The notes under the pieces are model-generated. The model was not told the DNA's origin, ran no database searches, and saw only the letters and a list, made by a program, of their open reading frames with translations. DNA of 5,437 nt from contig JAIPDA010000161.1 of NCBI GenBank assembly GCA_021737905.1, positions 1-5,437 of the forward strand. Direction: 5' to 3'. Every line of letters begins with the position of its first letter. Position 1 is the first letter of the stretch. Both the position numbers and the translations under genes were made by a program. Shown here piece after piece: positions 4,747 to 5,437 of this stretch. The DNA is from Rhodoferax sp. (GTDB taxonomy: Bacteria; Pseudomonadota; Gammaproteobacteria; Burkholderiales; Burkholderiaceae_C).

Positions 4747-5437
4747 ATGAGCGAACTGCGCGTACTGACCGGCATCACCACTTCGGGCACGCCCCATCTG
4801 GGCAACTACGTGGGCGCAGTGCGCCCGGCAGTGCGCGCCAGCCTGGCGCCCGGCGTGCAGAGTTTTTACTTTCTGGCCGACTACCACGCGCTGATCAAAG
4901 TGGGCGAGCCTGAACGCATTCAACAGTCCACGCTAGAGATTGCCGCCACCTGGCTGGCCGCCGGTCTGGACCCGGAGCGCGTGACCTTTTACCGCCAGTC
5001 TGACATTCCTGAAATCCCCGAGCTGACCTGGCTGCTGACTTGCGTGACCGGCAAAGGCGTGCTCAACCGCGCCCACGCCTACAAGGCCTCGGTGGACAAA
5101 AACACCGCGGCCGGCAGCGACGCCGACGCCGATGTGACCGCCGGCCTCTTCATGTACCCGGTGCTGATGGCGGCAGATATTTTGATGTTCAAGGCGCACC
5201 AGGTGCCTGTGGGGCGCGACCAGATCCAGCACATTGAAATGGCGCGCGACATGGCCCAGAGCTTCAACCACCTGTATGGCGAACAACTGGTGCTGCCCGA
5301 AGCGCTGATCGAGGCCTCGGTGGCCACGCTTCCCGGGCTGGACGGCCGCAAGATGAGCAAGAGCTACGACAACACGATTGCGCTGTTTGCGCCGCGTGAG
5401 CATTTGCGCAAGCAGATCGCCGGCATCGTCACCGACT
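4747..5437 (+). CDS. trpS: Tryptophanyl-tRNA synthetase TrpS, N-terminal part (3' end outside window)
   Basis: TrpS is a class I aminoacyl-tRNA synthetase that charges tRNA-Trp in the cytoplasm. The 230 visible residues hold the whole nucleotide-binding core: the HIGH-type motif HLGN at 17-20 in the context TTSGTPHLGNYVGA, FLADYHAL near 42-49, GLFMYPVLMAADIL, VPVGRDQIQHIE from 153, and the KMSKS loop at 202-206 in GRKMSKSYDN. Between the Rossmann halves is a somewhat extended loop with an alternating Asp-Ala stretch (GSDADADV), as I recall from the longer TrpS type of beta- and gammaproteobacteria; this is not unusual. The frame is open to the window end, so the C-terminal anticodon-binding part is simply missing. 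ATG 4747 places HLGN at the usual distance from the N-terminus; MSELRVLTGI is a normal beginning. No Shine-Dalgarno sequence is seen. The 50-nt leader is AT-rich and has neither a T-box nor Trp codons. Confidence 0.96.
   Translation, partial: MSELRVLTGITTSGTPHLGNYVGAVRPAVRASLAPGVQSFYFLADYHALIKVGEPERIQQSTLEIAATWLAAGLDPERVTFYRQSDIPEIPELTWLLTCVTGKGVLNRAHAYKASVDKNTAAGSDADADVTAGLFMYPVLMAADILMFKAHQVPVGRDQIQHIEMARDMAQSFNHLYGEQLVLPEALIEASVATLPGLDGRKMSKSYDNTIALFAPREHLRKQIAGIVTD

Noticed and set aside
5112..5138. GACGCC repeat coding an Asp-Ala stretch in trpS
   Set aside because: It is only a few codons in a variable surface loop of the longer TrpS type, not a meaningful repeat.
4933..5403. Minus-strand open frame (about 156 codons) inside trpS
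   Set aside because: The + strand encodes TrpS with the HLGN and KMSKS motifs through this whole stretch, so the minus frame is a shadow.

Overview
The window looks like ordinary chromosomal DNA of a betaproteobacterium, most likely Burkholderiales and probably Comamonadaceae (Rhodoferax/Polaromonas-like). This is inferred from the strongly G/C-biased third codon positions, the character of the proteins, the gene order (PHP phosphoesterase, YciO-type protein, site-2 protease, TrpS), and intergenic palindromes of the CGTCATyCyyGCG...ATCCAT kind that are common in that group. No 16S rRNA or other taxonomic marker is present, so the placement rests on gene order and style.

All six genes are on the + strand. 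From left to right they are: the C-terminal three quarters of RecJ single-strand exonuclease (2-1291, N-terminus outside the window); a 274-bp intergenic region holding REP-like palindromes and a 66-bp tandem repeat (1292-1565); a PHP-domain phosphoesterase of the TrpH/YciV/RNase AM family (1566-2426); a 10-TM EamA/DMT-family transporter overlapping it by 4 nt (2423-3334); a YciO-family protein of the Sua5/YrdC fold (3357-3992); a small M50 site-2 protease (4031-4696); and the first 230 codons of tryptophanyl-tRNA synthetase TrpS, cut by the window end (4747-5437).

The genes from 1566 onward are tightly spaced (4-nt overlap, then gaps of 22, 38 and 50 nt) and probably form one or more co-transcribed units. 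The theme is RNA maturation and translation (RNase AM-like enzyme, YciO, TrpS), with two membrane proteins among them. In E. coli the homologous yciV(trpH)-yciO pair also sits side by side, next to the trp operon, so this is an old linkage with a transporter placed inside it here. Starts at 1566 and 4031 have no Shine-Dalgarno sequence but have a -10-like hexamer exactly 6 nt upstream, which suggests leaderless or very short-leader transcripts.

No mobile element, CRISPR array, tRNA/rRNA gene, toxin-antitoxin pair or defence gene was found. The non-housekeeping structure worth attention is the repeat array between recJ and the PHP gene. I do not see a previously undescribed system in this window.
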